This document shows, in pieces, positions 11,406 through 23,617 of a stretch of DNA of 64,000 nucleotides. The position numbers and the translations under genes are program-made. Each line of letters begins with the position of its first letter. Position 1 is the first letter of the stretch. This stretch comes from Cristatella mucedo (taxonomy: Eukaryota; Bryozoa; Phylactolaemata; Cristatellidae): positions 23,358,001 through 23,422,000 of the forward strand of contig WPIO01000001.1 in the NCBI GenBank assembly GCA_009760855.2, given 5' to 3'. Below the pieces are notes generated by a model. The model did not search any database. It was not told the DNA's origin and was given only the letters and a program-made list of their open reading frames with translations.

Positions 11406-12908
11406 AGTATTTATCTTATTTATTCAATCCCACGGCCAGCTTTTCACAGCTGCCGACGACCGGCAATAGCCGGTGGCCCAAAGCAGCCTCACTGAGCTCC
11501 TTATTGGGAGTCTCGTTACATTCAACGAGTTTCAATTTGTTTCGTTTTCCTCCGATCCTCCGTGTGGTCCACGGCCTCCTCCGCTGTACTTTCCACTGCT
11601 CACTTCGTCAAGTTCTCTGTGGACTCATAAACCGTACTGTGCGAAGTTCATTGTGCTAGGCGGCCCACTGCTTTGGCGTTGCGCACTGCCCACAGATCTG
11701 AGCTCTGCTGGCTACTGCCAAAGGCCCGCTAAGAGGCCCCGTTTTTGTTCTGTTGAGAGACGGATATAGCCGTGTGTGCTACGCTTTCCACGATCTTGCG
11801 TTCTGGGGGACGAGAGTTGACCACCTTCACCGTCCTGCGGCCGGCGCATTTGTACGGCCAGCAGCCCACATTTTCGACTACTCGGCGACCTAACATTCTC
11901 ATCGACCTACAGCCAGCTAAGGTGCTGCGGTACCAGCATAGTTAGTTGTATGCTGAACACCTCTTACCGGTTCACTATAAAATGACACCGCACTTCAGTG
12001 ATTTTGCTAGATCACTTACAGCTTCGTCGAGTTTCGACTCCATTTATTTGAAGCTAGCTAGTCCAAGTCCTCCGCAGCTTTAGCCACATGACTTGCTCCC
12101 CCAAAACAGGCGAAAGAAATTTAAAGAAACACATGATTGCCTAATCTGAGATAAAGAACTGGCCGTAAACGGCTACAACAACGTGGATTTTTGGCAACAC
12201 AGTAGAGCATTTTACCATTTAAAGCGATCAGCTAGCAGTTTTGATCCTTCCTGAAAATTAATTGTGAATTGCCGACTCTGGCCAGCAATTATCCACGACC
12301 CGAGACGTGGAGTCAAGCACGGATCGAGCATTTTGGCTGTGGCACATAATGAAGCAACCACAGGGCTTTTAACTAAAGGAGGTCGGATGCTGTACAGCTG
12401 ACCAGACTCTGTCAAAGTATGGATTTTTTCGTCCGTTCAATAAACTGTCAGACATCTGCCTGAGAAACTTCCTACCAGGCTGGCAGCTTTCGGAGTAGAG
12501 GCCATCGATGGTGTACCAGATATTCGTTGTAGGCCCGTATACAGTGGCAGTGCCATTATCATGTATACCCCGCGATGACATTGAATCACGAGGCAATAGT
12601 AAGAAAATTAAAATGAGCCTTGCTGAACTCGTGCTTGGTGCCACAAAGAAAATGGCAGGTTGGGCTGCAAGGAGTCGTGCGAGCATGCCGCTTTGGAGAG
12701 GTACGGTCCGCGACCTCTAACCGCTGCCCAACCAGGACACTTGCTCAGCCGAATAATGCCTGCCGTTTGCACGCTAGCTGCGTGACAGACTCGGAGCACC
12801 GCCGGAGCATGACCAACAGTCTCGTCAATCGGTGGCTGTTTCGGAATCGCAAGCTGAACCTTGGTAATGTGAACCTTTGGTGTCGACGAATGACAGGGGT
12901 GTCGTGGA
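11406..12908. other. Intergenic with one unexplained minus frame
   Basis: A minus-strand frame at 12686-12369 contains a stretch (about 12570-12440) with balanced amino-acid use including Trp, Tyr and Cys (GTATVYGPTTNIWYTIDG), so it could be a decayed exon or transposon remnant. I do not recognise it. The rest shows nothing. Confidence 0.35.
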
Positions 12909-13068
12909 GCTGATTTAATAACCTCCCTTGTATAGCGGCAGAAGAGCCTTAATAGCTATCACCGCCGCTTGCATTTTGAAAAAAAGAATCGTTCACTGCA
13001 GAAATTCAACCCACGAACTCGGTCGTGAAGAGTAACCACCTTACCTCCTTAGCGATCACGGCCCTCCG
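12909..13068 (-). mobile_element. SINE-1 copy
   Basis: The reverse complement has the order A-box-like GATCGCTAAGGAGGTAAGG, GGGTTGAATTTC (B-box region), GCAGTGAACGATTC, GCGGTGATAGC, AGGCTCTTCTGCCGCTATACAA and TTAAATCAGC, matching the copies at 28132, 29735, 36206 and 49692. Confidence 0.75.
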
Positions 13069-13117
13069 GAGAAGAACGGCAGCCACATACAAGGAGTCTG
13101 CGGGAGTTTGACTGTGC

Positions 13118-13575
13118 AGCCAAGGCCAGGGCCACGGCTTGGCTCCTTGGCACCTAGCTGAACTGCTGCACCAGTTTCAGCCTCTTTGCGCCCTCATTTC
13201 CTCTGTGGAAAATAAATCAGCTGTTCCACTCTTCCGCTTAAAGACCATTGGCGACAAAAGCTTTAGCTCTGCAGGTCCTAGACTGTGGAACTCGCTTCCA
13301 CAATTCTTACACAACGATAACTACTCCTCGGCTGCTGCTCGGCACATCCTTTTCAGCGGTTCTGAGCTGCTACTTCCATGCTACTCACTACCTCAACTGC
13401 TCTCCTGACTCGGCTATGCTTCCCACTTTCTCTTTGTTGGATAAGACAAAGTCTGTTGGTTATCGAATGCGTACCGAAAGCTGATTAGGCTGTGGGTGAG
13501 CTACACAAAACTCTCCTGCGTAACACGCACATAGTCTTTATCACTTTGTGGAGTTGCAGACGGAGATACAGCTAA
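13118..13575 (+). mobile_element. LINE-A, 3' end, 5'-truncated
   Basis: Encodes the LINE-A C-terminus (LAELLHQFQPL, AGPRLWNSLPQFL, YLNCSPDSAMLPTFSL) in two frames, followed by the 3' end GTGGAGTTGCAGACGGAGATAC. Downstream at about 13605-13685 a second short fragment repeats the CTGCTGCACCAGTT block, so a second truncated copy or a local duplication follows. Confidence 0.85.
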
Positions 13576-13685
13576 CTGATCAAGCTCCACTGGCAACGAC
13601 AGAGCAGTATAGCTAAACTGCTGCACCAGTTGCAGCCTCCTCGTGCCCTCACTTAATCTATGGAAAAGTGATTAGCTGCTCCGGA

Positions 13686-14404
13686 TAGATAGCGAACGCC
13701 TAGGTTTCCGGGTCAATCCTGTCAAGAGTAGGCTCTCTCTGAGCTGGCATTCGATGCTGCGCCTGGCCTGCACGTGGGGCGGCAAAGGACTCGGTTTGGG
13801 ACGGCAACTAAAATGGCGAGTAGAAATCACGCCGTCACGCCGAGTAGCAAGGTCGGAGTGACGAGCGGGTCGCATGCTGACGGTTGGCTGCTTGTGCACC
13901 AAATGACTTGCTCGTGAGAGCACCGACGGCAGTTCCCCTGAGCCTTTCAAGATCTAGCCTCTCGTTTCTCATAGCGGGCAAGATGCTTTCCAGCCCGGAT
14001 TAGTCATTTTCGGTCATCGCTCAAAGAGAAGCTAATGGCAACAGCTCAAGCATTGGGGGTAGATGCATATCTATGCTACTTACGAAATGCGCAGGTCCGC
14101 GAGCTGGCCGAGAGCAGAGGCTCTCAAGCCGACTGGTAGTCTAAGTGAGGATGTCAAATTAAGGCACGAAGGCCCGGCCTCAAATCAGCTGCAGCAATTA
14201 TCGAGGGACCTAAGTGGCGCCCATCTCCTGCTCGAGGTCTCTTTGCACTCCAATATTTGATTACTGATTGCCCGATGCCGGCTCTGGCCCTCAGATTTTC
14301 TTTCAACAGCCCGCTTGGCCTGATGGCGCAGACGCGTTTTGCTTCGGTTTCCGGGGGCTTCAACGAGGCGTAGTTTTTTACCTTACCGAATTCCCATACC
14401 ATGA
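13686..14404. other. Nothing recognised
   Basis: Moderately GC-rich with short frames only. No family was recognised. Confidence 0.45.
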
Positions 14405-14690
14405 TAAAGAATCTAAAAGCGCACTTGTTTTTGACAGCATTTGATGGTTCCTTGTGATTTTTCTTTGTGTGCTGACATTCGCTGACACTGTGCATGCTGC
14501 CAATAACCACATTCGCGTATTGATTCTGTGCATATCACGAGGAGCATATCTCGCTCCTTGATAGTTTGCATGTTACCACTAACCGTTTGATCATGCTTGC
14601 TGCGCAGCATATTTAAAGTGCCTAGAAAGAGATTAAGTTCTCTGTGAGAGCTATACAAACTTATTATTACTATTGTATAGTAAGCATACT
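14405..14690 (+). mobile_element. LINE-B, 3' UTR end
   Basis: Begins in the last coding residues (AAAGCGCACTTGTTTTTGAC), continues through the CTGACACTGTGCATGCTGCC module and ends with AAAGTGCCTAGAAAGAGATT, a CTATACAAA ending and a short (ATT)n tail. This belongs to the tail subtype ending in CTATACAAA. Confidence 0.85.
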
Positions 14691-15934
14691 AATGAGAATA
14701 AAGCAAGCTTAGTTTAAGCAGCGAGGCTTCTACCTATCGTTGGCCAAAGGTCAGTTCACTGTGTACTCAAACAATTCTACAGAATCGGTAAAAAGACATT
14801 CGGAATTAAACTTGATTGCTATCCACTTTATCCTGATGCCTGAATGGGGCAAGAATGCAATTTGAGCTCAGCACGGTGAATTTTAGCTTGCTAGCCACAG
14901 TAAAGCTAACTTTGAGCCAAATGGTTAACTGATAGCCGCCTAATTTAATAGGCTTGGCTCGGCGGCTATGGTGATTAGTGGATACTGCTCAGGCCAATCT
15001 ATCTGCATCCATTTTGGATTTTTAAGACACGATACACCAGTACGCATTTATAGCTGGCTGGAGTAGATGGCACGATCGCCATCCACAGTTAACCGTATTC
15101 GAATTAGGGCAGGTAAGAGTGTAACAGTGTACTAACAGTTGTGGATGATTTAGCTGTAGGAGACCCGTCGGTGCTCCACCGTATGGTCTGTTTAATCGAT
15201 TTTCAAGTCTGTCGACAACTTGACCTTGACTCGCGTCCGTTTTCCTCCGCTCCCAGTCTAACTGAGTAATAATGGCTGTTGAATCGCCGCTTTAGAGCAG
15301 GTGGTAGGTAATCAATGCACGTCAAACCTTCGGCATCATTAAGCTGATTGAATTAATACGATGAACACAAATCAATGTTGTCGATCATCCTACCAATACA
15401 ATTACTGTCATAGAATGTAGCTAGACATTGAGATAACTACCAGTGAATAATAGCCATTGTTGCAAACCTTGCTTTTAGCAAGCTTTATTGTAAAGACTTT
15501 GTTTGCAAGACTTCTGCCATGTGAGAACTCTGTTGCTTCACTTAAAGTGAGCGCATTGGGTTGGAGGTATAGCTTCTCCGCTTGTTAACCTGTCTGGACA
15601 ATGCAATACACTTCTACACATACTACAGGCGACCGCCCATTGGGCCAAGGTCAAAATCGCGGCTACTTTAAAAACTAACTGGCTACAACACTGGGTACAA
15701 GGTCGGGGTATTGGCAGAAACGGCCACCTTCGCGAGCACCACCGTCCTCAAATAACGACGGCGTTTCCATGATGGAACGATATACGGTAGCTGCAAAGAC
15801 AAATTTTTATTCTGGCAGTATGAAAATAACCAGTCGTCTTTAAGCGTCGACGTGCCGATGTACTGTTACACTGGCAGTAGAATTCTAATCTAAGCAGACT
15901 AGTCGCGCTATCAAACCTTCCTAGCTGGCGTCAC
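14691..15934. other. Intergenic, nothing recognised
   Basis: AT-richer sequence without open frames above 60 codons, RNA genes or recognisable repeats. Confidence 0.55.
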
Positions 15935-16885
15935 CAACTTACTTGTGATGGGAAAACCAAGCATGACTCAGAAATTCGAAAGCTCAACGCTAAAAACGGC
16001 TCTACCAGCATATTTCCCCTTAAATTTGTATTAAATCTAGGTTTCCTATTTCAGACTTTTCACAGGATGATCATATCAGCTCCCTAGTCAAGTCTGCCAG
16101 CTTTCAGCTACAGGACATTTACAAAAATCCACCTTGTTTAGACAGGGATACCACATATAAATTTTTCCACCCATTTGTGACATCCCGAAATTGTTACTCA
16201 CTACTTGCTGAAATACCGGCCTGTGCAATCAGGGGCTTTCAGCTTGTGAAAAACTCTGCAGCTAGGCTTTTCTGTCGTTGGCATTGCAATTGCCACATTT
16301 CACCTTTTCTTGCCGACCTGTATACTCTCTCAGTCAAGCAAAGCATCGACTTCAAGGTTCTGCCACTCACTTTTAGGTACCTCTATTCTCTGGCTCCAGC
16401 CTACCTATCAGATTTACTTCCCCGTCAGCCTAGGCATCGTAATACCCACTTTTCTGGGTCAAATCATTTAGCTCCACCTCGTGCGATTTTGAAATCCTTT
16501 GGAGATCGTGCCTTTTTATCATGTACTCCCAGCACCAAGAACTCACTCCCGACTACAGTCATGACATCCCCTGACCTGACGACATTAAAGAGAAGCTTAA
16601 AATGCACCCGCTCATCACAGCACTTACTGGGTCCTTGTTATTCGCCCTCTGAGCTTAATCGTGCTGACACTGTGCATGCTAATACTAACCATACTGTACA
16701 TGTTAACACTGTTCATCCCACTTCTAACAACTTTAAGTTTGTTAACACGGTGTATGTTACCAAGAACAATTTGATCATGCTTCCTTTACAGCATATAAAA
16801 AGGGCATAGAAAGCGATTTAGTTATCTGTGGGGAATATTTAAATGTGTTACATTATTGCTATTATTATTGTCGTTGCATGTTGAG
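15935..16885 (+). mobile_element. LINE-B, C-terminal half and 3' UTR
   Basis: The frame 16177-16809 encodes the post-RT region of LINE-B (for example SLAPAYLSDLLPRQPRHR and a following FGDRAF block). Homology starts earlier, at about 15935, in a broken frame. The 3' UTR shows three to four degenerate copies of the CTGTGCATGCTAATACTAACC module, then the L2-type end and an ATT-rich tail. Confidence 0.85.
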
Positions 16886-17540
16886 AGATTTAATTTTACG
16901 CCTCTTGTTTTTCAGAGTTGCTTCTACAAATGTATGTATGCATGCAATCAGCAAATGTACCGTAGACTTTGTACTACAGTCGTCCCTGTGAGACACGGAG
17001 CTCAGCAGAAAGCACGAGCAGCTGCTGCAGCTGCTCGTGCAGTTAAGGCACGGCTCTTGCCAGGTACAAGCACTCAAATATGTCAGCTTCCAAGAACTAT
17101 CGGTTGCGTCGATTGGCTACACTACAGCTATCTTTATGAGCTCTACAATTATAAAGTAAACACCGCAATATTAGCCGTAGCATTGATCTTATCATCTGTG
17201 CTCTGGATGCGCCAATAGATATTATCAAGGGCTGTCTTGCATTATTCGAACCTACTTAAATGTCTAAGTAGGGATTGCTTTGTGACACCACCGGTGGCTA
17301 CTAATTACTAGCTACGGCAAATAGCGGCTCAGCCATCAATCCAGTTATTGGCACAAGGTACTAGCTGCATTTCAGCTCAGCCCCAAATTCCGTTGATGTA
17401 AATTTACTAATTGTGTTATCGACATGTCCCGCTTAGAGCTATAGTACAGCTTGAGTACGGGCTATCAGTCTGCTTTCAATTTGCTTTCTGTTGAGCATGA
17501 GAACATACTTGACAGCTGCTATGATTAGCAGTTCGTGAGT
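16886..17540. other. Unassigned; contains a 29-nt palindrome
   Basis: Apart from the palindrome at 17012-17040, no family is recognised. The plus frame 16856-17218 has no motif I know. Confidence 0.4.
17012..17040. repeat. 29-nt palindrome
   Basis: Two perfect 14-bp arms, GCACGAGCAGCTGC and its reverse complement, are separated by a single T. Confidence 0.95.
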
Positions 17541-17718
17541 TATGATTGTAAGGAGCTTCACGCATCAGAAGCTGCTTGATTCTTGCTATATTCGCACTTA
17601 TTCAGTTATCTGTAGCTTTACATCAGCAAAGAGATCCACGTTCACTCTTCTTTTAACATTGATAGACCTTAAGCACGAAGAGTTGATCGTACCTAAGGAA
17701 CATTCCATGTACGGATTC

Positions 17719-18690
17719 GTATGTATATATGTATCTCCGTCTGTAACTCCACAAAGACTATGTGGGCGTTATGCATTGAAGTTTTAATAATAATAATAAT
17801 AATGATAATGCACTTGATAAAGCGCCCTCAGAGAACTCAATCTCTTACTAGACGCTTTACATTTGGTGCAAAGGGAAACGAGATTGAATGGTGAGTAATA
17901 TCATGCTTGATAAACAGCATGAATAACATAGTTAGGGATGACATTCACAGTGTCAGCATGCAAATGTGGTTAGTGGCAGCATGCACAGTGTCAGCACGCA
18001 TAAGCACATGAAGGACGAATCACAGGGACCCACTAAATGCTGTCCTTTTTTTGTTTTTTAAGTTCTTTTTAAATGTGGTCAAGTCAGGGGATTTTCTGAC
18101 ACAAGTCGGGAAGGAGCTCTAGGCTTTGGAAGAATACGAACTGAATGCACGGTCTCCAAAGAATTTGAGGTTTGTACGATGTATTGGTAAACAGTTGGAT
18201 TCCGAAAAGCGGGTGGTACGATGCTTGGGCTGGTGGGGAAGTAGATCTGAGAGATAGGCTGGAGCCAACGAATGAAGTGACCTAATAGTGAGTGACAAAC
18301 CTTGAAGTCGATCCGTTGCTTTACTGGGGGCCAGTGCAGGTCGGCGAGAAGTGGTGTGATGTGGCAACTGCGACGCAGTCGACAGACAGGCCTAGTTGCA
18401 GAGTTTTGCACAAGCTGTAATCGCCCGATTGCACAAGCAGCTAGGCCAGCAAGCAGTGAGTTACAGAAGTCAAGACGGGATGTCACTAATACATGGACCA
18501 ACTTAGACGTGGTATCCTTATCTAAACAAGCCCGAATTTTAGCAACGTTGTGTAGCTGAAAGTAGGCAGTTTTATATAGCGCACTCACAGTCTAAGCGAC
18601 TTTCGGTACGCATTCTGTAGCCAACAGACTTCACCGCACACAAATAAGAGAAAGTGGGAAGTATGGTTAAGTCGCGAGTAGCATGAAATT
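17719..18690 (-). mobile_element. LINE-A 3' end, split by a LINE-B insertion
   Basis: The LINE-A 3' end is read on the minus strand in two pieces. 17719-17785 holds the tail and the GGAGATAC...CACAAAGACTATGTGGG part. 18568-18690 holds TTTTATATAGCGCACTCACAG and onward. The pieces join exactly in the consensus, with AGTTTT present on both sides of the intervening LINE-B. Confidence 0.85.
17786..18567 (-). mobile_element. LINE-B, 5'-truncated, inserted in a LINE-A 3' end
   Basis: Starts (minus strand 3' end) with an (AAT)n tail and GCACTTGATAAAGCGCCC. It continues through the 3' UTR and the C-terminal frame 18588-18079 (CNSLLAGLAACAIGRLQLVQ, LHWPPVKQRIDFK). It is bounded by the direct repeat AGTTTT at 17780-17785 and 18568-18573, a plausible 6-bp target-site duplication. 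Confidence 0.9.
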
Positions 18691-18810
18691 AGACGATGTA
18701 GCCCGGTTCAAAGACTTCCTCTATGTCAACAGCCGGATGATTAAAAAAACCAAGGTCTCTTTTTTTACTCGAAAACTGAAGTCCTATCCGTCAGACCTAA
18801 AACTAATTTA

Positions 18811-18882
18811 ATAATTGTAGTACATTTCTACAGCACCATCAGAGAACTTAATCTCTTTCTAGGAGATTTACATTTGCTTTAA
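18811..18882 (-). mobile_element. LINE-B 3'-end fragment
   Basis: About 70 bp of the LINE-B 3' end (AGAGAACTTAATCTCTTTCTAGG...TACATTTGCT) with a short AAT tail, interrupting the old LINE-A copy between its SDLKL and VRGLVP-like segments. Confidence 0.75.
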
Positions 18883-19025
18883 AGTACGCATAATACAAAT
18901 TGTAGAAGACTGCGAATTCTTTGCTTGTCTATTGTGAGAGGTCTTGTTCCCCGGATATTAGCTGTTCGACCGATGTATTTTCTACCTTCTTCGTAGACGA
19001 AATTGCTCATATTTGTGCGCAAATA

Positions 19026-20401
19026 ATGTAATGTAACGTATCTCCGTCTGTAACTCCACAAAGTCAAAAAGACCATGTGGGTGATACGCAGGAGAGTTTT
19101 GTATAGCGCACTCGCAGCCTAAGCGGCTTTCGGTACGCATTCGGCAGCCAATAGACTTTGTCTCACGCCACAAAGAGAAAGTAGGAAGCATAGCAGAGTC
19201 AGGAGAGCAGTTGAGGTAGTGAGTAACATGGAAGTAGCAGCTCAGGACCGCTGAAAAGGATGAGCCATACTCGGCAGCAGGAGAGTAGTTTTCGTTGCGT
19301 AAGAATTGTGGGAGCGAGTTCCACAGTCTAGGACCTGTAGAGCTAAAGCTTCTGTCGCCATCAGTCTCTAAGCGCTTGATTGGAACAGCTAATATATTTT
19401 CCACATAGGACCTGAGGACACGAGCAGGCTGAAACTGATGCAGCAGTTCAGCTAGGTACCAAAGAGCCAAGCCGAGGGGAGCCCCGTGGGTCAGCGAAGA
19501 ACTTTGCTCTTTATCCGTTGCTCAACCGGCAGCCATCCTAGCTCTTTTAGCAAAGGAGACACGTGCTCATACCGCTGGGACTTCAAGACTAGCCTTACAG
19601 CCGTATTCACAGTCTGCTGCAGTAGCCTAATAGCTTTCTTTGGCAGCCCAGCCAAAGGGAATTACAATAATCAAGCCGAGACAGAACTAAGAAGCTGGTT
19701 AAATCTTTTACAAGTAACTGTGGAAGACAGCTCCTAATCTTGGATAGGGATGATGTATGATGATGTATCTCCGTCAGTAACTCCACAAAGTCATAAAGAC
19801 CATGTGGGTGTTACGCAGGAGAGTTTTGTATAGCGCACTCACAGCCTAAGCGGCTTTCGGTACGCATTCGGTAGCCAACAGACTTCGTCTCACGCAACAA
19901 AGAGTAAGTGGGAAGCATAGCAGAGTTAGGAGAGCAGTTGAGGTAGTGAGTAGCATAGAAGTAGCAGTTCAGGACCGCTGAAAAAGATGTCCCATCGTCG
20001 GCAGTTGGAGAGTAGATGTCGTTGCGTAAGAATTGTGGAAGCAAGTTTTTACAGTCTTGGACCTGCAGAGCTAAAGCTTCTGTCGCCAACTGTCTTTAAG
20101 CGGAGGAATCGGACGTGATGGCTTGCCGTAGAGGCAGTCTTCTGGATGAAGCTTTCAAAATTTAGGCAGCTGTCGAAAACGACATCTAAGTTTCGAGCAC
20201 GTGGCGATTGTCGCACAATAGCTTCACCTATTAGAAGAGCAAAGCCTTTTACTCCAGCCACATGCTTAGGGCGTCCTATGAGCAGCAGTTCGGTTCTATC
20301 ATCATTTAATTTCAGGAAGTTTTCAGACATCCAGGATCGAATATCGAAAAGGCAAGCATTCAGTTTCTCAGTTGCCGCAGCGGATTCCGACGTTTGAATG
20401 A
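19026..20401 (-). mobile_element. LINE-A copy X, itself interrupted by copy Y
   Basis: X covers 19026-19751 (tail to TCCCTATCCAAG) and 20107-20401 (upstream part to the region just after the YVDD motif). The two pieces are adjacent in the consensus. X is flanked by CAAATA at 19020-19025 and 20402-20407, fitting a target-site duplication. The host LINE-A sequence resumes in register after it. Confidence 0.85.
19752..20106 (-). mobile_element. LINE-A copy Y, inserted in copy X
   Basis: About 355 bp of LINE-A 3' end with its own ATGATGTATGATG-type tail. It ends at the consensus block CCTCCGCTTAAAGACAG. It separates two parts of X that are contiguous in LINE-A; the duplicated target is at most about 2 bp. 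Confidence 0.8.
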
Positions 20402-21863
20402 CAAATACTATAAAGCCACATCATACTGAAGGTAATGTTAAGTCTCAACCTGCGACCTTCGTTAATAAACTTTCCGGGATTGCTTCATGCGAAGTGGCTA
20501 CTTCAACTAGTTTACTAAAAGAGCTCGTCTTCTAAAGACCCTGAACTATATCGTCTGTGGTCCTCACTGGCTGAAAACTCAGTCCAGCCATAGCTCAGAT
20601 TTTAAATATTTATATGGATAACTGGCTGTTCCGGAGCCTATTGAATCGACCGTCGTTCAAACAACACTTAAAAGGCTGGATTACACTCTGAAGTTTTAAC
20701 AAGCCATCGCTCAGTTTTTTTCAGTATTACCTATGAAATGTTCTCTAAGCAGCTTTTAGAATACATCGGAAGGAACGGACTGCCATGAACTTTCGGTTGG
20801 GATTCAAGCGAACCACTGAAGTGAAACTGTTCTCCTCCGTTTGACCAACGACACCTCAAGCAGCAATATCGACGGTAAGATTACTGCCCTAGCCCTCCTT
20901 AATCTGTCAGCTGCGTTCCACAATATTGATCACGATTGCCTACTTAAACGATTGGGAACGATGATGGGTACTGAAGAAAAATTACTGGTGTGGTTCAAAT
21001 CATATTTTCCTGGTCATGCTCACTCGGTGTCTTGTGGAGGTCAAGTCTCAGCCAGAAAACCGGTAACATTCGGAGTCCCACAAGAGTCCATCCTTACTCT
21101 TTTTCTATTCACCATTTATCTCGAGCCTCTAGGGAAAGCAATCCTTGCCTACTGGATCGCTTTGACTTCTCAGGTAAAGATACCTATCTGTGTTTTTCAT
21201 TAAACCACCGGAATCTGCTGCAGCGACCAATTAACCTAATGCTCACCGTGCAGACGTTCGATCCTAGATGTCGGCCAATGTTCTTAAACTAAAAAATGAT
21301 GACTGAACTTTCTACTCATTGAACATCCCTAGCTTATGGCTGGTTTGGGGAACTTTGCTTATCTACTAGGTGATGTGGTTATGCGATCACCAGCATGCGC
21401 TCTGAATTTAGCTGCCGCCTTCGACAGCTGCCTAAACTTTAAAAGCTTCATTAAGAAAACTGCGCATCATGCCATCATCGGAACTTAGTTGTTCTCTTTA
21501 GTAACTTTTAGTAACTTCTTTAAGTGTATTTGCTTCATTGAGAAGACTGCCTCCACAGCTAGCCATCACGTCTGACCTCTGTCTAAAATGTTGGGGCTAT
21601 TTACCATGATGGCTTGCAAAAAATTAACCAGATCCCTGGTTTTGAGTAGGCTAGGCTACCAAAAAGCATTAAGCCTTTGCAGCTGGCTACAAATATGGCT
21701 ACGAGGGTAGTCAACAAAACCTAAAGGTTCAGCCATGTTGTCCTTTACTGAACGAAGTACGATGGCTGGTCGTTCAATGGATGCGGAGAAGAATTCTTAC
21801 TTGGACCGACAGGCCCACCATGGCTTGGCTCCTTCATACCCAGCGGAAGTTCTGCTCTCATTT

Positions 21864-21968
21864 AAGTTTCGATCGTACTTCCTTTGCAGCCAATGTAAAG
21901 TGCCTAGAAAGAGATTGGGTTATCTGATGGCACTATATCAAATGCGTTATTATTATTATTATTATTGT
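21864..21968 (+). mobile_element. LINE-B 3' end inserted in the old LINE-A
   Basis: About 100 bp: GATCGTACTTCCTTTGCAGC, the TGTAAAGTGCCTAGAAAGAG end and an (ATT)n tail. It lies between the LINE-A blocks GGAAGTTCTGCTCTCATTT and GCCTCCTCTTGCCTTCAGG, which adjoin in the intact element. Confidence 0.85.
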
Positions 21969-22324
21969 CGTAAGCCTCCTCTTGCCTTCAGGTCCTCTAT
22001 TGACATTGGAGTGGATTTTCTGTTCCTACGCTTAAAAATCGTTGGAGGCAGAAGCTTTTGCTCTTCGTCCTCGACGGTGGAACTCACTTCCACGATTCTT
22101 ACGAAGCGGCATTTACTGTCCTGCTAACGACTGCGGCACATCATTTCCAGTCATCGTGAGCTTCTACTTCTCTTCTACTCAATGCCTCTACTGCCCTCTG
22201 GAAGAAGCTGTGCATATCACTTTTTTTGCGTTGCTTAAGTCTGTTGGCTACCTTGCACGCCGAAGGCCGCTTAGTCTTTGAGTGCACTATAGAAAATAAC
22301 TTCGATTCGAAACTTCTCTATATA

Positions 22325-22821
<497 letters not shown>

Positions 22822-23205
22822 TGGCTGCCAACCAAGATAGCTCAGTGGCGATGGAGGAATGAAACACATTTCTTTGACTAAATGGCTATATGAATTGTAT
22901 TTCTGCTCATGGTTAACCTAGCGCACGGGCTCTATGTGGTGCTCCAGCTGCAGTGGACACTATCATGGACTGCCGAGCTGAAATAAGGCCTATTGATGCC
23001 TAGTGCGGAACTCGGGCTATTTTTGCAACCGCGCTTCTGGACCTGCTAATTCGGCTAAGGGAATCATGACCGGCTACGCCCCTCCTTATTAGCGGCCGCT
23101 AGAAGCGCGTAGAAGGACGGTGAACTGAACAGCTATTGCTGCGGAATGTTATTTTCATACACAATTTAGATTGTGAAGGCTGAGATATTAATCGAGGCAG
23201 TGTAC

Positions 23206-23380
23206 CTGCGACTTGGTCTGAACTAGCCCGCGGCTGCGGCGTCGCGACGCGGGATATGCCCAACGGTGCCGCTGGTGGCATCGCTAAGACGGCCGCAGCT
23301 TGCTCGTACTCGTCAGCGGGGCTAGCGGCCTCGCGCTCTCCTCGTCTAATGCGCGCCGCGTCTTCTTTGAGCACGTCAGG
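23206..23380 (-). CDS. Candidate internal exon, protein not recognised
   Basis: The minus strand reads TTACCGCAG, then 58 open codons plus one base, then GTACAC, so the segment is bordered by a plausible acceptor and donor. The translation starts PDVLKEDAARIRRGEREA and is charged and helix-like at first (residues 1-33), then Ala/Pro-rich, with varied codon use and no stop. I know no family with this sequence. It may be one exon of a larger host gene on the minus strand. Against it: a plus-strand frame (23256-23519) overlaps and is followed by a strong GTAAGT at about 23505, so the coding strand is not settled. Confidence 0.35.
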
Positions 23381-23617
23381 CTGCGGTAACTATGTGACTA
23401 CTGCTGTTGTCCTCGTTGACCGCTGCGGCCTGAGACGAGACGCTGAATGCGAACTTTGCAGAAGGCCTCGCAGTCTAATTGCCGCCCAACCTCACTCGCC
23501 GGGTAAGTGGTCCGTTTAGTCACGCAAAACGTGCAGCAGCATTCCATTAAAGTAGGTGCTTTCTTGCCCAGCGACGATCATGAGGACTGCTGACCAACCA
23601 ACCGCGAGCTTCAGGCC

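Larger units (their letters stand above)
18695..22305 (+). mobile_element. Old LINE-A copy, broken into four pieces by later insertions
   Basis: Collinear plus-strand homology to the LINE-A ORF at 47260-49230 is found at 18695-18816 (FKDFL...KKTKVSFFTRKL), 18881-19025 (FSTFFVDEIAHI-like), 20402-21863 (reverse transcriptase, with ALALLNLSAAF and WFKSYFPGHAHSVSCGGQV) and 21969-22305 (C-terminus). The missing parts are occupied by other LINE copies. The endonuclease part may extend left to about 17540. Many stops and shifts make this one of the older copies in the window. Confidence 0.8.
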
